This document shows positions 45,403-56,070 of a stretch of 64,000 nt of DNA, one piece after another. Below the pieces are notes generated by a model that was not told where the DNA came from, ran no database searches, and was given only the letters and a program-made list of their open reading frames with translations. A program made the translations under genes and the position numbers. The DNA comes from Rhodopseudomonas faecalis. Its GTDB lineage: Bacteria; Pseudomonadota; Alphaproteobacteria; Rhizobiales; Xanthobacteraceae. The number at the start of each line of letters is the position of its first letter. Position 1 is the stretch's first letter. The DNA lies in contig NZ_QJTI01000007.1 of assembly GCF_003217325.1 (NCBI RefSeq), forward strand, positions 100,371 to 164,370. Direction: 5' to 3'.

Positions 45403-46911
45403 GTGGTGACGGCCAAGCGACCCCGGCGCGACCCGAGCGTCGCCGTCATCGATATCGGCTCGAACTCGGTTCGACTGGTCGTGTACCAGGCGATGGCGCG
45501 CAGCCTGGTCACCCTGTTCAACGAAAAATCGTCCTGTGGCCTGGGCCGTGAGGTGCAGTCCACCGGACTATTGGCCGACGATGCGGTCGAAAAGGCGCTG
45601 TCGGCGCTGAAGCGCTTTCGGGCGCTGATCCGGGTGATGAAGGTCGGCGAGGTCCATGCCATCGCCACCGCCGCCTGCCGCGACGCCAGCAACGGCCCCG
45701 ATTTCATCGCCCGCGCCGAACGAATTTGTGGGGCGTCGATCCAGGTGCTGTCCGGCGAACGCGAGGCGCGGCTATCGGCGCTCGGCGTGGTCGCCGGGGT
45801 CCATCAGCCGGACGGCGTGGTCGGCGACCTTGGCGGTGGTTCGCTGGAATTGATCGACGTGCGCCGCGGCAGGCTCGGCAAAGGCGTGACGCTGCCGCTC
45901 GGCACGCTGGCGTTGCAGGACGCCTCGCAAAAATCCTTGAAACGCGCGCAGCGCATCGTCTCGGAGGCGCTGCTCAATGTCGAACCATTGATGGCGGTGC
46001 GCGGGCGGACCTTTTACGCGGTCGGCGGCACCTGGCGCGCGCTGGCGCGGCTGCACATCATTCAAAGCGAATATCCGCTCAAGGTGATGCACGGCTATTC
46101 GATACCGGCCAATGAAGCGCTCGGTTTCGTGCGCCGCGTGCGCCGCTATGCGGCCGCCAATGTGCTGGCCGATGTCGAGGCCATTGCCGATGCCCGGAGG
46201 CCGCTGCTGAGTTATGCGGCGCTGGTGATGGAGCACATCATCCGCATCGCCCAGCCGAAAACCATCGTGTTCTCGACCTTCGGCGTGCGCGAAGGCTTGC
46301 TGTATGAACTGCTGCCGGCCGAGGAGCGCGCCAAGGACGGGCTGGCCTGCGCCGCGCAAAATCTCAATCTGCTGCTGTCGCGCTCGGCGCTGCACGCCGA
46401 GGAGCTGATCGATTGGAGCGATCGCTTCATGCGCGTCACCAAGCAGCAGGAGGATGCGGAGGAACGGCGGCTGCGCCGGGTCGCCTGCCTGTTGTCCGAT
46501 ATCGGCTGGCGCGGCCACCCGGATTATCGCGGTGAGCAGACCCTCAATCTGATCGTGAACGGCAATTTCGGCGGCGTCAGCCATCAAGGCCGCGCCTTCC
46601 TGGCGTTGGCGGTGTTCTATCGCTACGCTGGCCTGTCCGCCGAAAATCCGCCGCCGGAAAAGGTGCGGGCCATGGTGACCCCGGCGATGGATGAGCGGGC
46701 GCGGCTGCTGGGCGCCGCATTCCGGGTCGCCCATCTGATCTCGGCGGCGCGTCCCGGTGTGTTGCCGGCCACCCATTTCTCCAGCGATGGCAGCAAGCTG
46801 ACGCTGCTGTTCGACCACAAGTTGGTTGACCTCGTGGCCGATCGGGTCGGCAGCCGGTTCAAGCAATTGGCGCGGCTGGTCGGGTGCTCCGGCGCCATCG
46901 TGCTGCGTTAA
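45403..46911 (+). CDS. ppx: Exopolyphosphatase / Ppx-GppA family
   Basis: Removes terminal phosphates from polyphosphate or pppGpp. The 502-residue protein has the actin-like fold motifs AVIDIGSNSVRLVVY and VVGDLGGGSLELIDV, and a long C-terminal helical region that includes an HD-like block (RRVACLLSDIGWRGHPDYRG). It begins with two GTG codons (45403 and 45406); either could be used. It lies nine bases after ppk, so the pair is one operon. A second member of the family is at 54938. Confidence 0.94.
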   Translation: MVTAKRPRRDPSVAVIDIGSNSVRLVVYQAMARSLVTLFNEKSSCGLGREVQSTGLLADDAVEKALSALKRFRALIRVMKVGEVHAIATAACRDASNGPDFIARAERICGASIQVLSGEREARLSALGVVAGVHQPDGVVGDLGGGSLELIDVRRGRLGKGVTLPLGTLALQDASQKSLKRAQRIVSEALLNVEPLMAVRGRTFYAVGGTWRALARLHIIQSEYPLKVMHGYSIPANEALGFVRRVRRYAAANVLADVEAIADARRPLLSYAALVMEHIIRIAQPKTIVFSTFGVREGLLYELLPAEERAKDGLACAAQNLNLLLSRSALHAEELIDWSDRFMRVTKQQEDAEERRLRRVACLLSDIGWRGHPDYRGEQTLNLIVNGNFGGVSHQGRAFLALAVFYRYAGLSAENPPPEKVRAMVTPAMDERARLLGAAFRVAHLISAARPGVLPATHFSSDGSKLTLLFDHKLVDLVADRVGSRFKQLARLVGCSGAIVLR

Positions 46912-46941
46912 AGAGGACAGGGCGCTCAGGCTGGCGCGGCC

Positions 46942-46967
46942 GTGAGCCACGCCGCCGCGTGGCTGAC
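46942..46967. terminator. Hairpin between convergent ppx and rnd
   Basis: AGCCACGC (46945-46952) and GCGTGGCT (46957-46964) form a perfect 8-bp stem with a CGCC loop, extended by GT/AC past a mismatch. It is just beyond the rnd stop codon. There is no T run. Confidence 0.4.
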
Positions 46968-46968
46968 A

Positions 46969-48120
46969 TCAGTCCTCGCGGTCGACCCGCACCACCTTGC
47001 CCTTGTCGATCGCCAGCGCCAGCCGGCCGTGCTTGAGCGCCAGCGCCGCTTCGCCGAACAATTCCCGTCGCCAGCCCTGCAGCGCGCCGACATCGGCATT
47101 GTCGTCGGCCGCGATCTGTTCGAGGTCATCGACGGTGGCGATCACCTTGCTGGCCACCGCATGGCGCTCGGAGGTCATGCGCAGCAGCACCTTCAGAAGC
47201 TCGACGATCGCGGCGCCATTGCCGTTGTTGCGCGGCTTTTCGATCTTGGGCAGCGTCTGCGGGTCGCGGGCGAGGCCACGCTGCACCGCCGCCACCACGT
47301 CGGCTCCCCATTTCGAGCGCTCAAAACCCTTGGGCAGCGAGCGCAGATTGGCGAGCCGCTCCAGCGAGGTCGGGGCATGGACCGCGATGTCGCCGATCGA
47401 TTCGTCCTTGACGATCCGGTTGCGCGGCACGTCGCGGCTTTGCGCTTCCTGCTCGCGCCAGGCCGCGACCTCCATCAGCACCGCCAGCTCGCGCGGCTTG
47501 CGCACCCTGGTCTTCAGCCGCTCCCAGGCCCGCTCCGGGTGGAAATCATAGGTTTTGGGCGAGGTCAGGATCTCCATTTCCTCGCTGACCCAGTCGCTGC
47601 GGCCGCGCTTCTTCAAGTCGGCATCAAGCGCCGCGAACACGTCGCGCAGATGGGTGACGTCCGACACCGCGTAATGCAGCTGCTCCTCGGTGAGCGGCCG
47701 CCGCGACCAGTCGGTGAAGCGGTGGGTCTTGTCCGGTCGGTGTCCGGTGATGCGCTCGACCAGCTGGTCATAGGCGATCGAGTCGCCATACCCAAGCACC
47801 ATCGCGGCGACCTGGGTGTCGAAGATCGGGTGCGGCAGGATGCCGGCGCGGTGCCAGACGATTTCGATGTCCTGCCGGGCGGCATGAAACACCTTGAGCA
47901 CCTGGTCATTGGCCATCAGCTCGAAAAACGGCTTGAGGTCGATGCCGGGCGCCAGCGCGTCGACCACCACCGCCTCATCGGCGCTGGCCAGCTGCACCAC
48001 GCACAGCAGCGGGTAATAGGTGGTCTCCCGCAGGAATTCGGTATCGACCGTGATGACCGGAAACGAGGCGAGGCGGGTGCAGGCGGCGGCGAGCTGCTCG
48101 GTGGTGGTGATGAAATTCAT
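46969..48120 (-). CDS. rnd: Ribonuclease D
   Basis: A 3'-to-5' exoribonuclease that trims tRNA precursors and other RNAs. The 383-residue protein has a DEDDy nuclease domain: Asp26 and Glu28 (VDTEF), Asp84 (HAARQD), Tyr150 and Asp154 (YAVSDVTHL). Two HRDC-like segments follow ([20 protein letters not shown], and a second near the C-terminus). ATG 48120 has TGGACA upstream. It converges with ppx and follows selO on the minus strand. Confidence 0.96.
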   Translation of the reverse strand: MNFITTTEQLAAACTRLASFPVITVDTEFLRETTYYPLLCVVQLASADEAVVVDALAPGIDLKPFFELMANDQVLKVFHAARQDIEIVWHRAGILPHPIFDTQVAAMVLGYGDSIAYDQLVERITGHRPDKTHRFTDWSRRPLTEEQLHYAVSDVTHLRDVFAALDADLKKRGRSDWVSEEMEILTSPKTYDFHPERAWERLKTRVRKPRELAVLMEVAAWREQEAQSRDVPRNRIVKDESIGDIAVHAPTSLERLANLRSLPKGFERSKWGADVVAAVQRGLARDPQTLPKIEKPRNNGNGAAIVELLKVLLRMTSERHAVASKVIATVDDLEQIAADDNADVGALQGWRRELFGEAALALKHGRLALAIDKGKVVRVDRED

Positions 48121-48234
48121 GGATTGTCCATAACGCTAGGTCGCCGGCGTTCTGCCGAAAGCGCTGTTATGTCAAGCCACTTTCGCGAATGAGTCGTGCG
48201 GATGTGAAATCTTAGACGCCTCGTCCGGCAGCGA

Positions 48235-49707
48235 TCAAGTTCCGCAGAAGGTCTGCAGCACCCGTTCATGGGCGAGCGGCGGCTCGGCGTAGCGGGCAAA
48301 TTGCGGTTGATCGTCAAAGGGGTGCGCAAGCACCGTCAACAATTCCTCGAACGGTGCGAAGTCACCTTCGAGCCCGGCATCGATCACCGCCTGAACCCGG
48401 TGGTTGCGCGGGATGAAGGCCGGGTTGACCGCGCGCATCGCCGCGGGGCGGGTGGCGGCGTGTTCCGGCTCAAGCGCCAGCCGGGCCCGCCAACGCGCCG
48501 CCCAGGCGCGATAGGCGTCACGATCGAGAAACTGCGCGCTGGTGGTATCGAGGTCGGGATCGTCCGCGTCGGCGCACAGCGCCCGGAAGGTCAGGGTGAA
48601 GTCGGCCTGATGGGTGGCCATCAGCGCGAGCAGGTCCTGGATCAGCGCCTTGTCCTCGCCCCGTTCGGTGAACAGCCCGAGCTTGCGGCGCAGGCCGGTG
48701 TCATAGGCGGCGTTGAAGCGCGCCGAAAACCGCCCCAGCACGGACTGAGCCTCGGCGATCGCCTGATCCTGTTGCGGCGCCAGCAGTGGCACCAGGCATT
48801 CCGCGAGCCGCGCCAGATTCCACAGCGCGATCTGCGGCTGGTTGCCGAACGCATAGCGGCCCATCTGGTCAATCGAGGAAAACACCGTGCCGGGGTGGTA
48901 GGCGTCCATGAAGGCGCACGGACCGTAATCGATGGTCTCGCCGGCGATCGAGGTGTTGTCGGTGTTCATCACGCCATGGATGAAGCCGACCAGCAGCCAG
49001 CGCGGGATCAGCTCGGCTTGCCGGGTCACGACTTCATCTAATAGCGCAAGATATTTGTTTTCCGCATTGGCAATGCTGGGATAATGGCGCTCGATCACAT
49101 GGTCGGCGAGCGCCTTGACGGCGTCGTGGTCACCGCGCGCCGCGAAATATTGGAAGGTCCCGACCCGGATATGGCTGGACGCCACCCGGGTCAGCACCGC
49201 GCCGGGCAGCAGCGCTTCGCGGATCACGGTGTCGCCGGTCAGCACCGCGGCCAGCGCCCTGGTGGTCGGGATGCCGAGCGCGGCCATCGCCTCGCTGACA
49301 ATATACTCGCGCAGCACCGGGCCGAGCGCGGCGCGGCCGTCGCCGCTTCTGGAAAAGGGCGTGCGGCCCGAGCCCTTGAGCTGGATGTCGCGACGTTGGC
49401 CATGACGATCGATCAATTCGCCAAGCAGGATGGCGCGGCCGTCGCCGAGCTGCGGCACGAACTGGCCGAACTGGTGGCCGGCATAGGCCATCGCGATTGG
49501 CTCGGCGCCGTCCGGCAGCTTTTGGCCAGAAAAGATCAGCGCGCCTTCGGGGCCGTCGAGCCGGTCCGGGTCGAGCTGCAGCTCGGCGGCCAGCGTCCGG
49601 TTCAGTTTGATCAGCCGCGGTGCGGGCACCACGGCGGGGGTCACCCTGGCGAAAAACGCCGCGGGCAGGGTGGCATAGCTGTTGTCGAACCGGAAATGCG
49701 CGCTCAT
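48235..49707 (-). CDS. selO: Protein adenylyltransferase SelO
   Basis: A pseudokinase-fold enzyme that transfers AMP to protein Ser, Thr or Tyr; in E. coli it is linked to redox stress. The 490-residue protein has the family blocks YAGHQFGQFVPQLGDGRAIL, LKGSGRTPFSRSGDGRA and HGVMNTDNTSIAGETIDYGP. The C-terminus ends TFCGT, with Cys488 in the position that is selenocysteine in eukaryotic SelO. The start codon at 49707 lies 177 bases from the divergent aspS. Confidence 0.96.
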   Translation of the reverse strand: MSAHFRFDNSYATLPAAFFARVTPAVVPAPRLIKLNRTLAAELQLDPDRLDGPEGALIFSGQKLPDGAEPIAMAYAGHQFGQFVPQLGDGRAILLGELIDRHGQRRDIQLKGSGRTPFSRSGDGRAALGPVLREYIVSEAMAALGIPTTRALAAVLTGDTVIREALLPGAVLTRVASSHIRVGTFQYFAARGDHDAVKALADHVIERHYPSIANAENKYLALLDEVVTRQAELIPRWLLVGFIHGVMNTDNTSIAGETIDYGPCAFMDAYHPGTVFSSIDQMGRYAFGNQPQIALWNLARLAECLVPLLAPQQDQAIAEAQSVLGRFSARFNAAYDTGLRRKLGLFTERGEDKALIQDLLALMATHQADFTLTFRALCADADDPDLDTTSAQFLDRDAYRAWAARWRARLALEPEHAATRPAAMRAVNPAFIPRNHRVQAVIDAGLEGDFAPFEELLTVLAHPFDDQPQFARYAEPPLAHERVLQTFCGT

Positions 49708-49884
49708 TGATCAGGAGATGGGGGCCGCAAGCGGCAATGGCAACCGTGCCGGCCGCCGGCGCCGCGCCGGGAAGCGAATAGTGGCTGCATTGCGTGCATG
49801 CGGTTGCCGCCCCGGTTTTGCTCGGGTAAACCCTGTCGCTCTCACAGAACTCCCTGTTCCTTCACCGACGGCTTTCCGAGACCC

Positions 49885-51660
49885 ATGATGCATCGCTATC
49901 GATCCCACACCTGCGGCGCGCTCCGCGAAAGCCATATCGATCAGACCGTTCGTCTGTCCGGCTGGTGCCACCGCATCCGCGACCATGGCGGCGTGCTGTT
50001 CATCGACCTGCGCGACCATTACGGCCTGACGCAATGCGTCGCCGACCCCGATTCGCCGGCGTTCAAGGATGCCGAGAAGCTGCGCGCCGAATGGGTGGTG
50101 CGGGTTGACGGCCGGGTGCGCCGCCGTCCGGAAGGCACCGACAATGACGATCTGCCGACCGGCAAGATCGAATTGTTCATCACCGAGATCGAGGTGCTGG
50201 GCCCGGCCGGCGAATTGCCGCTGCCGGTGTTCGGCGAGCAGGAATATCCCGAGGATATCCGCCTCAAATACCGCTTCCTCGACCTGCGCCGCGAAAAGCT
50301 GCACCAGAACATCATGACCCGCGGCGCCATCATCGATTCGATGCGGCGGCGCATGAAGGAGCAGGGCTTCTTCGAATTCCAGACCCCGATTCTGACCGCG
50401 TCGTCGCCGGAAGGCGCGCGCGACTTCCTGGTGCCGAGCCGCATCCATCCGGGCAAGTTCTACGCGCTGCCGCAGGCGCCGCAGCAGTACAAGCAGCTCT
50501 TGATGATGTCCGGCTTCGATCGCTACTTCCAGATCGCGCCGTGCTTCCGTGACGAAGACCCGCGCGCCGACCGGCTGCCGGGCGAGTTCTACCAGCTCGA
50601 CGTCGAGATGAGCTTCGTCACCCAGGACGACATCTTTGCGGCCATGGAGCCGGTGATCACCGGGGTGTTCGAGGAGTTCGCCAAGGGCAAGCGCGTCAAC
50701 ACCAACTGGCCGCGCATTCCGTTCGCCGAGGCGATGCAGAAATACGGCTCCGACAAGCCGGATCTGCGCAACCCGATCGAGATGCAGGACGTCTCCGAGC
50801 ACTTCCGCGGCTCGGGCTTCAAGGTGTTCGCGCGCATGCTCGAAGAGCCGCGCAACCAGGTCTGGGCGATCCCGGGCAAGGGCGGCGGCTCCCGCGCGTT
50901 CTGCGACCGCATGAATTCCTGGGCGCAGGGCGAAGGCCAGCCGGGCCTTGGCTACATCATGTGGCGCGAGGGCAATGAGGGCGCAGGCCCCCTGGCCAAC
51001 AATATCGGTCCGGAGCGCACCGAGGCGATCCGCCAGCAGCTCGGCATGAATGCCGGCGACGCGGCGTTCTTCGTGGCTGGTGATCCGGCCAAATTCGTGC
51101 GCTTTGCCGGCATGGCGCGCACCCGGGTCGGTGAGGAGCTCAATCTGGTCGACAAGGACCAGTTCGCGCTCGCCTGGGTGGTCGACTTCCCGATGTACGA
51201 GTACAACGAGGACGACAAGAAGGTCGATTTCTCGCACAACCCGTTCTCGATGCCGCAGGGCGGCATGGAAGCGCTGGTGACGCAGGACCCGCTGACCATC
51301 AAGGCGTTCCAGTACGACATCACCTGTAACGGCTATGAGATCGCCTCGGGCGGCATCCGCAATCATCGCCCCGAAGCGATGGTGAAGGCGTTCGAGATCG
51401 CCGGTTATGGCGAGCAGGAAGTGGTCGACCGGTTCGGCGGCATGTACCGCGCCTTCCAGTATGGCGCTCCGCCCCATGGCGGCATGGCGGCCGGCGTCGA
51501 CCGCATCGTGATGCTGCTGTGTGGCACCAACAATCTGCGCGAGATTTCGCTGTTCCCGATGAATCAGCGCGCCGAAGACCTGCTGATGGGCGCCCCGTCG
51601 CAGGTCACTGCGAAGCAGTTGCGTGAGCTGCACATCCGGCTCAATTTGCAGGAAGACTGA
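49885..51660 (+). CDS. aspS: Aspartyl-tRNA synthetase
   Basis: Charges tRNA(Asp), and perhaps tRNA(Asn) in bacteria lacking asparaginyl-tRNA synthetase. The 591-residue class II synthetase has the OB-fold anticodon domain ([21 protein letters not shown]), motif 2 around [20 protein letters not shown] and motif 3 [16 protein letters not shown], with the bacterial GAD insertion domain between. ATG 49885 is followed by ATG 49888; both are plausible. Whether it is discriminating cannot be decided by eye. Confidence 0.97.
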   Translation: MMHRYRSHTCGALRESHIDQTVRLSGWCHRIRDHGGVLFIDLRDHYGLTQCVADPDSPAFKDAEKLRAEWVVRVDGRVRRRPEGTDNDDLPTGKIELFITEIEVLGPAGELPLPVFGEQEYPEDIRLKYRFLDLRREKLHQNIMTRGAIIDSMRRRMKEQGFFEFQTPILTASSPEGARDFLVPSRIHPGKFYALPQAPQQYKQLLMMSGFDRYFQIAPCFRDEDPRADRLPGEFYQLDVEMSFVTQDDIFAAMEPVITGVFEEFAKGKRVNTNWPRIPFAEAMQKYGSDKPDLRNPIEMQDVSEHFRGSGFKVFARMLEEPRNQVWAIPGKGGGSRAFCDRMNSWAQGEGQPGLGYIMWREGNEGAGPLANNIGPERTEAIRQQLGMNAGDAAFFVAGDPAKFVRFAGMARTRVGEELNLVDKDQFALAWVVDFPMYEYNEDDKKVDFSHNPFSMPQGGMEALVTQDPLTIKAFQYDITCNGYEIASGGIRNHRPEAMVKAFEIAGYGEQEVVDRFGGMYRAFQYGAPPHGGMAAGVDRIVMLLCGTNNLREISLFPMNQRAEDLLMGAPSQVTAKQLRELHIRLNLQED

Positions 51661-51691
51661 CGACTCAAAGCGCGCGCTGGATCGACGATCT

Positions 51692-51720
51692 GACGCCGAA
51701 ACTGGCGTCTTCCACGGAAG
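51692..51720 (+). terminator. Weak hairpins after aspS
   Basis: GACGCC (51692-51697) and GGCGTC (51704-51709) form a 6-bp stem followed by TTCC. An overlapping alternative stem CTTCC/GGAAG follows (to 51720). This could be a weak terminator for aspS. Confidence 0.35.
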
Positions 51721-51748
51721 GCGCCTCCAAGCAAAATCGAAAGAGCCG

Positions 51749-51770
51749 CGGTTCTGAGCGCTCAGAACCG
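51749..51770. promoter_or_regulatory. Perfect 22-bp palindrome upstream of maeB
   Basis: The half-site CGGTTCTGAGC is followed directly by its exact reverse complement, with no spacer. It lies 23 bases before the maeB start codon, so a dimeric DNA-binding protein or an RNA hairpin near the ribosome binding site is plausible. No regulator is known from the sequence. Confidence 0.6.
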
Positions 51771-51793
51771 GCCCGCTCGAGCCGGGAGAATGC

Positions 51794-54109
51794 ATGGCGT
51801 CATCTAAAACGACTGAAGATCTGCAAGCCGCGGCTCTGTGGTATCACCGCCAGCCGCGGCCAGGAAAACTCGAAATCAGGGCCGTCAAGCCGCTGGCCAA
51901 CCAGCGCGATCTGGCCCTGGCCTACACCCCCGGCGTCGCCGCCGCCTGCAACGCCATTTCGGCCGATCCCGGCCAAGCAGCCAACTACACCGTCCGCGGC
52001 AATCTGGTCGCCGTGGTCACCAACGGCACCGCCGTCCTCGGGCTCGGCAATATCGGGCCGCTCGCCGCCAAGCCGGTGATGGAAGGCAAGGCGGTCCTTT
52101 TCAAGAAATTCGCCGACATCGACGTATTCGATATCGAGCTGAACGCCGACACCGTCGAGCGCGTGGTCGAGACCGTGGCCGCGCTGGAGCCGACTTTTGG
52201 CGGCATCAATCTTGAGGACATCAAGGGGCCGGAGTGCTTCGAAATCGAAGCGCAGCTCAAAGAGCGTATGAAGATCCCGGTGTTCCATGACGATCAGCAT
52301 GGCACGGCGATCATCGTCGGCGCGGCGGTCAAGAATGCGCTGCTGCTCAAGGGCAAGAAGCTCAGCGAGGTGAAGATCGTCGCCTCGGGGGCGGGCGCCG
52401 CGGCGCTGGCCTGCCTGAACTTGCTGGTGTCGCTCGGCGCCGACCGCAAGAACATCTGGGTCTCTGACCTGGAAGGCGTGGTCTATCAAGGCCGCACCAA
52501 GCTGATGGATCGCTGGAAGGCGGTCTATGCCCAGCAAACCGACAAGCGCACGCTCGCCGAAGTGATCGGCGGCGCCGACATCTTCCTCGGCCTGTCCGGT
52601 CCGAATGTGCTGTCCGCGGACATGGTCAAGGAGATGGCCGACAAGCCGCTGGTGATGGCGCTCGCCAACCCGACCCCGGAGATTATGCCGGAGGCGGTGC
52701 GGCAGGCGCGGCCCGACGCGATGATCTGCACCGGCCGGTCCGATTTCCCGAACCAGGTCAACAACGTCCTGTGCTTTCCTTACATCTTCCGCGGCGCGCT
52801 CGATGTCGGCGCCACCGCGATCAATGAGGAGATGAAGATCGCCGCGGTCGAGGCGATCGCCCAGCTGGCGCGCGATCCGCCGGCCGATCCTGCCTCGGCA
52901 GGGTTCGATAGCGAAGGCGGCCTGGGCTTTGGTCCGGGGTCGCTGATCCCGAGCCCGTTCGATTCGCGGCTGATCCTGCGCATCGCGCCGGCGGTGGCGC
53001 GTGCGGCCATGGACAGCGGTGTCGCCACCCGGCCGATCAGCAATTTCGACGACTACTACGCCCAGCTCGAACGGTTCGCGTTCCGCTCGGGTCTGGTGAT
53101 GAAGCCGCTGTTCGCCAAGGCCAAGGCCGAGCCGATGCGGGTGATTTATGCCGACGGCGAAGAGGAGCGGGTGCTGCTCGCAGTCCAGGTGATCCTGGAG
53201 GAAAAGCTCGCGCAGCCGATTCTGGTCGGCCGTCCGGCAGTGGTCGAGGCGCAGATCAAGAAAACCGGCCTGTCGATCCGGGCCGGCGTCGATTTCGACC
53301 TGGTCAACCCGCAGGATGATCCGCGCTACCGCTCCTATGTGCAGTCCTATATCAGCATTGCCGGCCGCGCCGGGGTCACGCCCGCGGCGGCGCGCACCGT
53401 GGTGCGCACCAACTCGACGGTGATCGCCGCTTTGGCGGTGGCGCGCGGCGAAGCCGATGCGATGATCTGCGGTCTCGACGGCCGCTTCATGAATCACCTG
53501 CGTCATGTCCGTGACGTGATCGGTTCGCGCCCTGGCGTGTCTGACTACGCCGCGCTGGCGCTGATGATCACCAGCAAGGGCGCGATCTTCATCGCCGATA
53601 CTCAGGTGCGGCCGAATCCGACCGCGGAGGAATTGGCGGAGATCGCGGCGCTGGCGGCGGTGCATGTGCAGCGCTTCAACATCAAGCCCAAGATCGCGTT
53701 CCTGTCGCATTCGGATTTCGGCAGCTACACCACCGAGTCCGCGCTGAAGATGCGGCGCGCCACTGCGATCCTGGCGGAGCGCCATCCGGAGATCGAGGCC
53801 GACGGCGAGATGCAGGGCGATTCGGCGCTGGTCCAGCGGGCGCGCGAGATGATCCTGCCGCATTCGCGGCTGGAAGGCGGCGCCAACGTGCTGATCATGC
53901 CCAATCTCGATACCGCCAACGTCGCCTATCAGATGATCAAGGTGCTGGGCGATGCGTTGCCGGTCGGCCCGATCCTGATCGGCCCGGCACGGCCGGCGCA
54001 TATTCTGACGCCTTCGGTATCGCCGCGCGGCATCCTCAACATGACCGCGGTCGCGGTCGTGGAAGCACAGGAGCGGGCCGGGCGTCATCAGCCGAACATG
54101 TTCGGCTGA
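51794..54109 (+). CDS. maeB: NADP-dependent malic enzyme with phosphotransacetylase-like domain
   Basis: Decarboxylates malate to pyruvate with NADP. The 771-residue protein has the malic domain first, with Tyr44 ([10 protein letters not shown]), Lys-rich [15 protein letters not shown] and the metal-binding FHDDQHG at 164-170, then the NAD(P)-binding domain ([14 protein letters not shown]). From about residue 440 a phosphotransacetylase-like domain follows ([34 protein letters not shown]); in MaeB this domain is regulatory rather than catalytic. GGGAGAA precedes ATG 51794. A 22-bp palindrome lies just upstream. Confidence 0.95.
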   Translation: MASSKTTEDLQAAALWYHRQPRPGKLEIRAVKPLANQRDLALAYTPGVAAACNAISADPGQAANYTVRGNLVAVVTNGTAVLGLGNIGPLAAKPVMEGKAVLFKKFADIDVFDIELNADTVERVVETVAALEPTFGGINLEDIKGPECFEIEAQLKERMKIPVFHDDQHGTAIIVGAAVKNALLLKGKKLSEVKIVASGAGAAALACLNLLVSLGADRKNIWVSDLEGVVYQGRTKLMDRWKAVYAQQTDKRTLAEVIGGADIFLGLSGPNVLSADMVKEMADKPLVMALANPTPEIMPEAVRQARPDAMICTGRSDFPNQVNNVLCFPYIFRGALDVGATAINEEMKIAAVEAIAQLARDPPADPASAGFDSEGGLGFGPGSLIPSPFDSRLILRIAPAVARAAMDSGVATRPISNFDDYYAQLERFAFRSGLVMKPLFAKAKAEPMRVIYADGEEERVLLAVQVILEEKLAQPILVGRPAVVEAQIKKTGLSIRAGVDFDLVNPQDDPRYRSYVQSYISIAGRAGVTPAAARTVVRTNSTVIAALAVARGEADAMICGLDGRFMNHLRHVRDVIGSRPGVSDYAALALMITSKGAIFIADTQVRPNPTAEELAEIAALAAVHVQRFNIKPKIAFLSHSDFGSYTTESALKMRRATAILAERHPEIEADGEMQGDSALVQRAREMILPHSRLEGGANVLIMPNLDTANVAYQMIKVLGDALPVGPILIGPARPAHILTPSVSPRGILNMTAVAVVEAQERAGRHQPNMFG

Positions 54110-54128
54110 GCGCGGAAATACTGTTGCC

Positions 54129-54164
54129 GGCGCGGTGATTGCCCAAGTGGTAATCGACCGCGCC
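54129..54164 (+). terminator. Candidate terminator hairpin after maeB
   Basis: GGCGCGG (54129-54135) pairs with CCGCGCC (54158-54164), with GATT/AATC (54137-54140, 54152-54155) continuing the stem. It starts 20 bases after the maeB stop. No T run follows. Confidence 0.45.
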
Positions 54165-54268
54165 GTTGCGGCAGGGGATGACGGCTGCAGATCGTTTGAA
54201 ATGCGCTTGGGGAGCGCTCATACTCCGGGCGCATCGTTTGGCGCATCTGCCGTCTCATGGGGTCGACC

Positions 54269-54733
54269 ATGCTTGCCGTCATCAGTTTTGGACGTTTTCT
54301 GTTCGCGGTGCTGTTCATCGTTTCGGGCGCGTTCAAACTGCTCGATCTGACCGCGACCTCCGAGCTGATGGCCAAAATCGCGATCCCCGAGTTCCTGACC
54401 AGCTACACCACCGAACTCGAGACGATGGCCGGCATGCCGATGGCCAAAATGCTGGCGATCGCCGCCGGCGCCACCGAACTGCTGTGCGGGGTGATGATCG
54501 GCCTCAATGTCGGCGCGCGCTACTTCGCGCTGCTGCTGATCCTGTACATGGTCGGCATGACCTATCTGCAGCATCCGTTCTGGAACCAGACCGGGCCGGA
54601 AGGCGCCAACACCCTGCTGCACGCGCTGAAAAACATCTCGCTGATCGGCGCGCTGTTCATCATCGTCGGCATCGGCCGCGGTCCGCAGCCGGCCGCTGCC
54701 GCCGCCGCCGAGCCGAGCTTCGCCGAAGAGTAA
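54269..54733 (+). CDS. DoxX family membrane protein
   Basis: A 154-residue protein with four predicted transmembrane segments in the DoxX/DoxD pattern: LAVISFGRFLFAVLFIVSGA, MLAIAAGATELLCGVMIGL, YFALLLILYMVGMTYL and ISLIGALFIIVGIG. The conserved FIVSGAFKLLD near the N-terminus fits. Its function is not established; DoxX proteins have been linked to redox and sulfur metabolism. ATG 54269 was preferred to ATG 54257 because GGGG precedes it. It is transcribed alone. Confidence 0.83.
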   Translation: MLAVISFGRFLFAVLFIVSGAFKLLDLTATSELMAKIAIPEFLTSYTTELETMAGMPMAKMLAIAAGATELLCGVMIGLNVGARYFALLLILYMVGMTYLQHPFWNQTGPEGANTLLHALKNISLIGALFIIVGIGRGPQPAAAAAAEPSFAEE

Positions 54734-54937
54734 CGATCGGATCATTTGGCGCCGACCGCGGCGGGGGCCACAGCGCCGCCGCCGCGGAACGCGCGCGATA
54801 CTGCAGTGCAACCGGCTCCGGGCGCCGGGTCCGCGAAAAACCCTTGCCCGGATACCTTGCGCCGCAGGGCTGCGCTGCTAAAGTTTCTCTAAATGAGTTC
54901 CACGTCGGTCCTCGCGGACCGCGGAAAGATCGATCGT

Positions 54938-56008
54938 ATGAAACATGAAACGCGGGACCGCGTCGCCTTGACGACGCGGGATCCGCTGCGAGACCTTGCC
55001 GCTGACGGCGAGGCGGTGATGCCGCACGGCCATGCGTCGCACACGCATGACGGCGTCTACGCTGCGCTCGACCTCGGCACCAATAATTGCCGGCTGCTGA
55101 TCGCACGACCTTGCGTCGGCGACGGCTTTCGCGTGGTCGACTCGTTCTCGCGCATCATTCGCCTCGGCGAAGGGGTGAGCAGCAGCGGCCGGATCAGCGA
55201 GGCCGCGATCAGCCGGGCGATCTCGGCGCTGTCGGTCTGTAGCGAAAAAATCCAGGCTCGCAACGCCAAGCGGCTGCGGCTGATCGCCACTGAAGCGTGC
55301 CGCGCCGCCGCCAACGCCGACCATTTTCTCGATCAGGTCGAAAACGCCACCGGCATCCGGCTGGAAGTGATCGACCGCCGCACCGAAGCCCAGCTGGCGG
55401 TGCTCGGCTGTGCGCCGCTGATCGATCCGCAAGGTCGGGGCGCGGTGCTGTTCGACATTGGCGGCGGCTCGAGCGAATTGGTGCGGATCGAGCGCGACGA
55501 CCGCGGCACGCCGCATATCAGGGGCTGGATGTCGATCCCGCTCGGCGTCGTCACGCTGGCCGAGCATTTCGGCGGCAAGGTGGTGTCGGACCAGACCTAT
55601 GACGCCATGGTGCGCGAGGTCACCACCCATGTCGCGCCGTTCGCGGCGCAGCATGGCGAGGATCTCGCCGGGCTGCATCTGCTCGGCACCTCCGGCACCG
55701 TCACCACGCTGGCCGGCATCTATCTCGATCTGTCGCGCTATGACCGGCGCCGGGTCGATGGCATCTGGCTCAGCGACCTCGAGCTGACCGACACCATCGC
55801 CAAGCTGCACGCCATGAGCTACCACGACCGCGCCAGCAACCATTGCATCGGCGTCGAGCGCGCCGACCTGGTGCTGGCCGGCTGTGCGATCCTGGACGCC
55901 ATCCGCCGCAGTTTCCCGCTGCCGCGGCTGCGGGTCGCCGATCGCGGGCTGCGCGAGGGCATGCTGGTGCAGATGATGCGTGAGGACGGCGCGATCGCGG
56001 TGGCGTAG
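54938..56008 (+). CDS. Second Ppx/GppA family phosphatase
   Basis: A 356-residue protein with the actin-like phosphatase motifs AALDLGTNNCRLLIA and VLFDIGGGSSELVRI, plus LLGTSGTVTTLAGI. It is shorter than the ppk-linked ppx (502 aa) and lacks its C-terminal extension, so it may prefer pppGpp or short polyphosphate (inference). ATG 54938 has GGAAAG nine bases upstream; ATG 54893, without a binding site, is the alternative. rlmE follows after 62 bases. Confidence 0.9.
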   Translation: MKHETRDRVALTTRDPLRDLAADGEAVMPHGHASHTHDGVYAALDLGTNNCRLLIARPCVGDGFRVVDSFSRIIRLGEGVSSSGRISEAAISRAISALSVCSEKIQARNAKRLRLIATEACRAAANADHFLDQVENATGIRLEVIDRRTEAQLAVLGCAPLIDPQGRGAVLFDIGGGSSELVRIERDDRGTPHIRGWMSIPLGVVTLAEHFGGKVVSDQTYDAMVREVTTHVAPFAAQHGEDLAGLHLLGTSGTVTTLAGIYLDLSRYDRRRVDGIWLSDLELTDTIAKLHAMSYHDRASNHCIGVERADLVLAGCAILDAIRRSFPLPRLRVADRGLREGMLVQMMREDGAIAVA

Positions 56009-56070
56009 CCTTCGCAGCGCCGGCCGCGCTGTGCTACAGCTCGCCCTGATCTCAAAGGCAAGCAGCGGAC

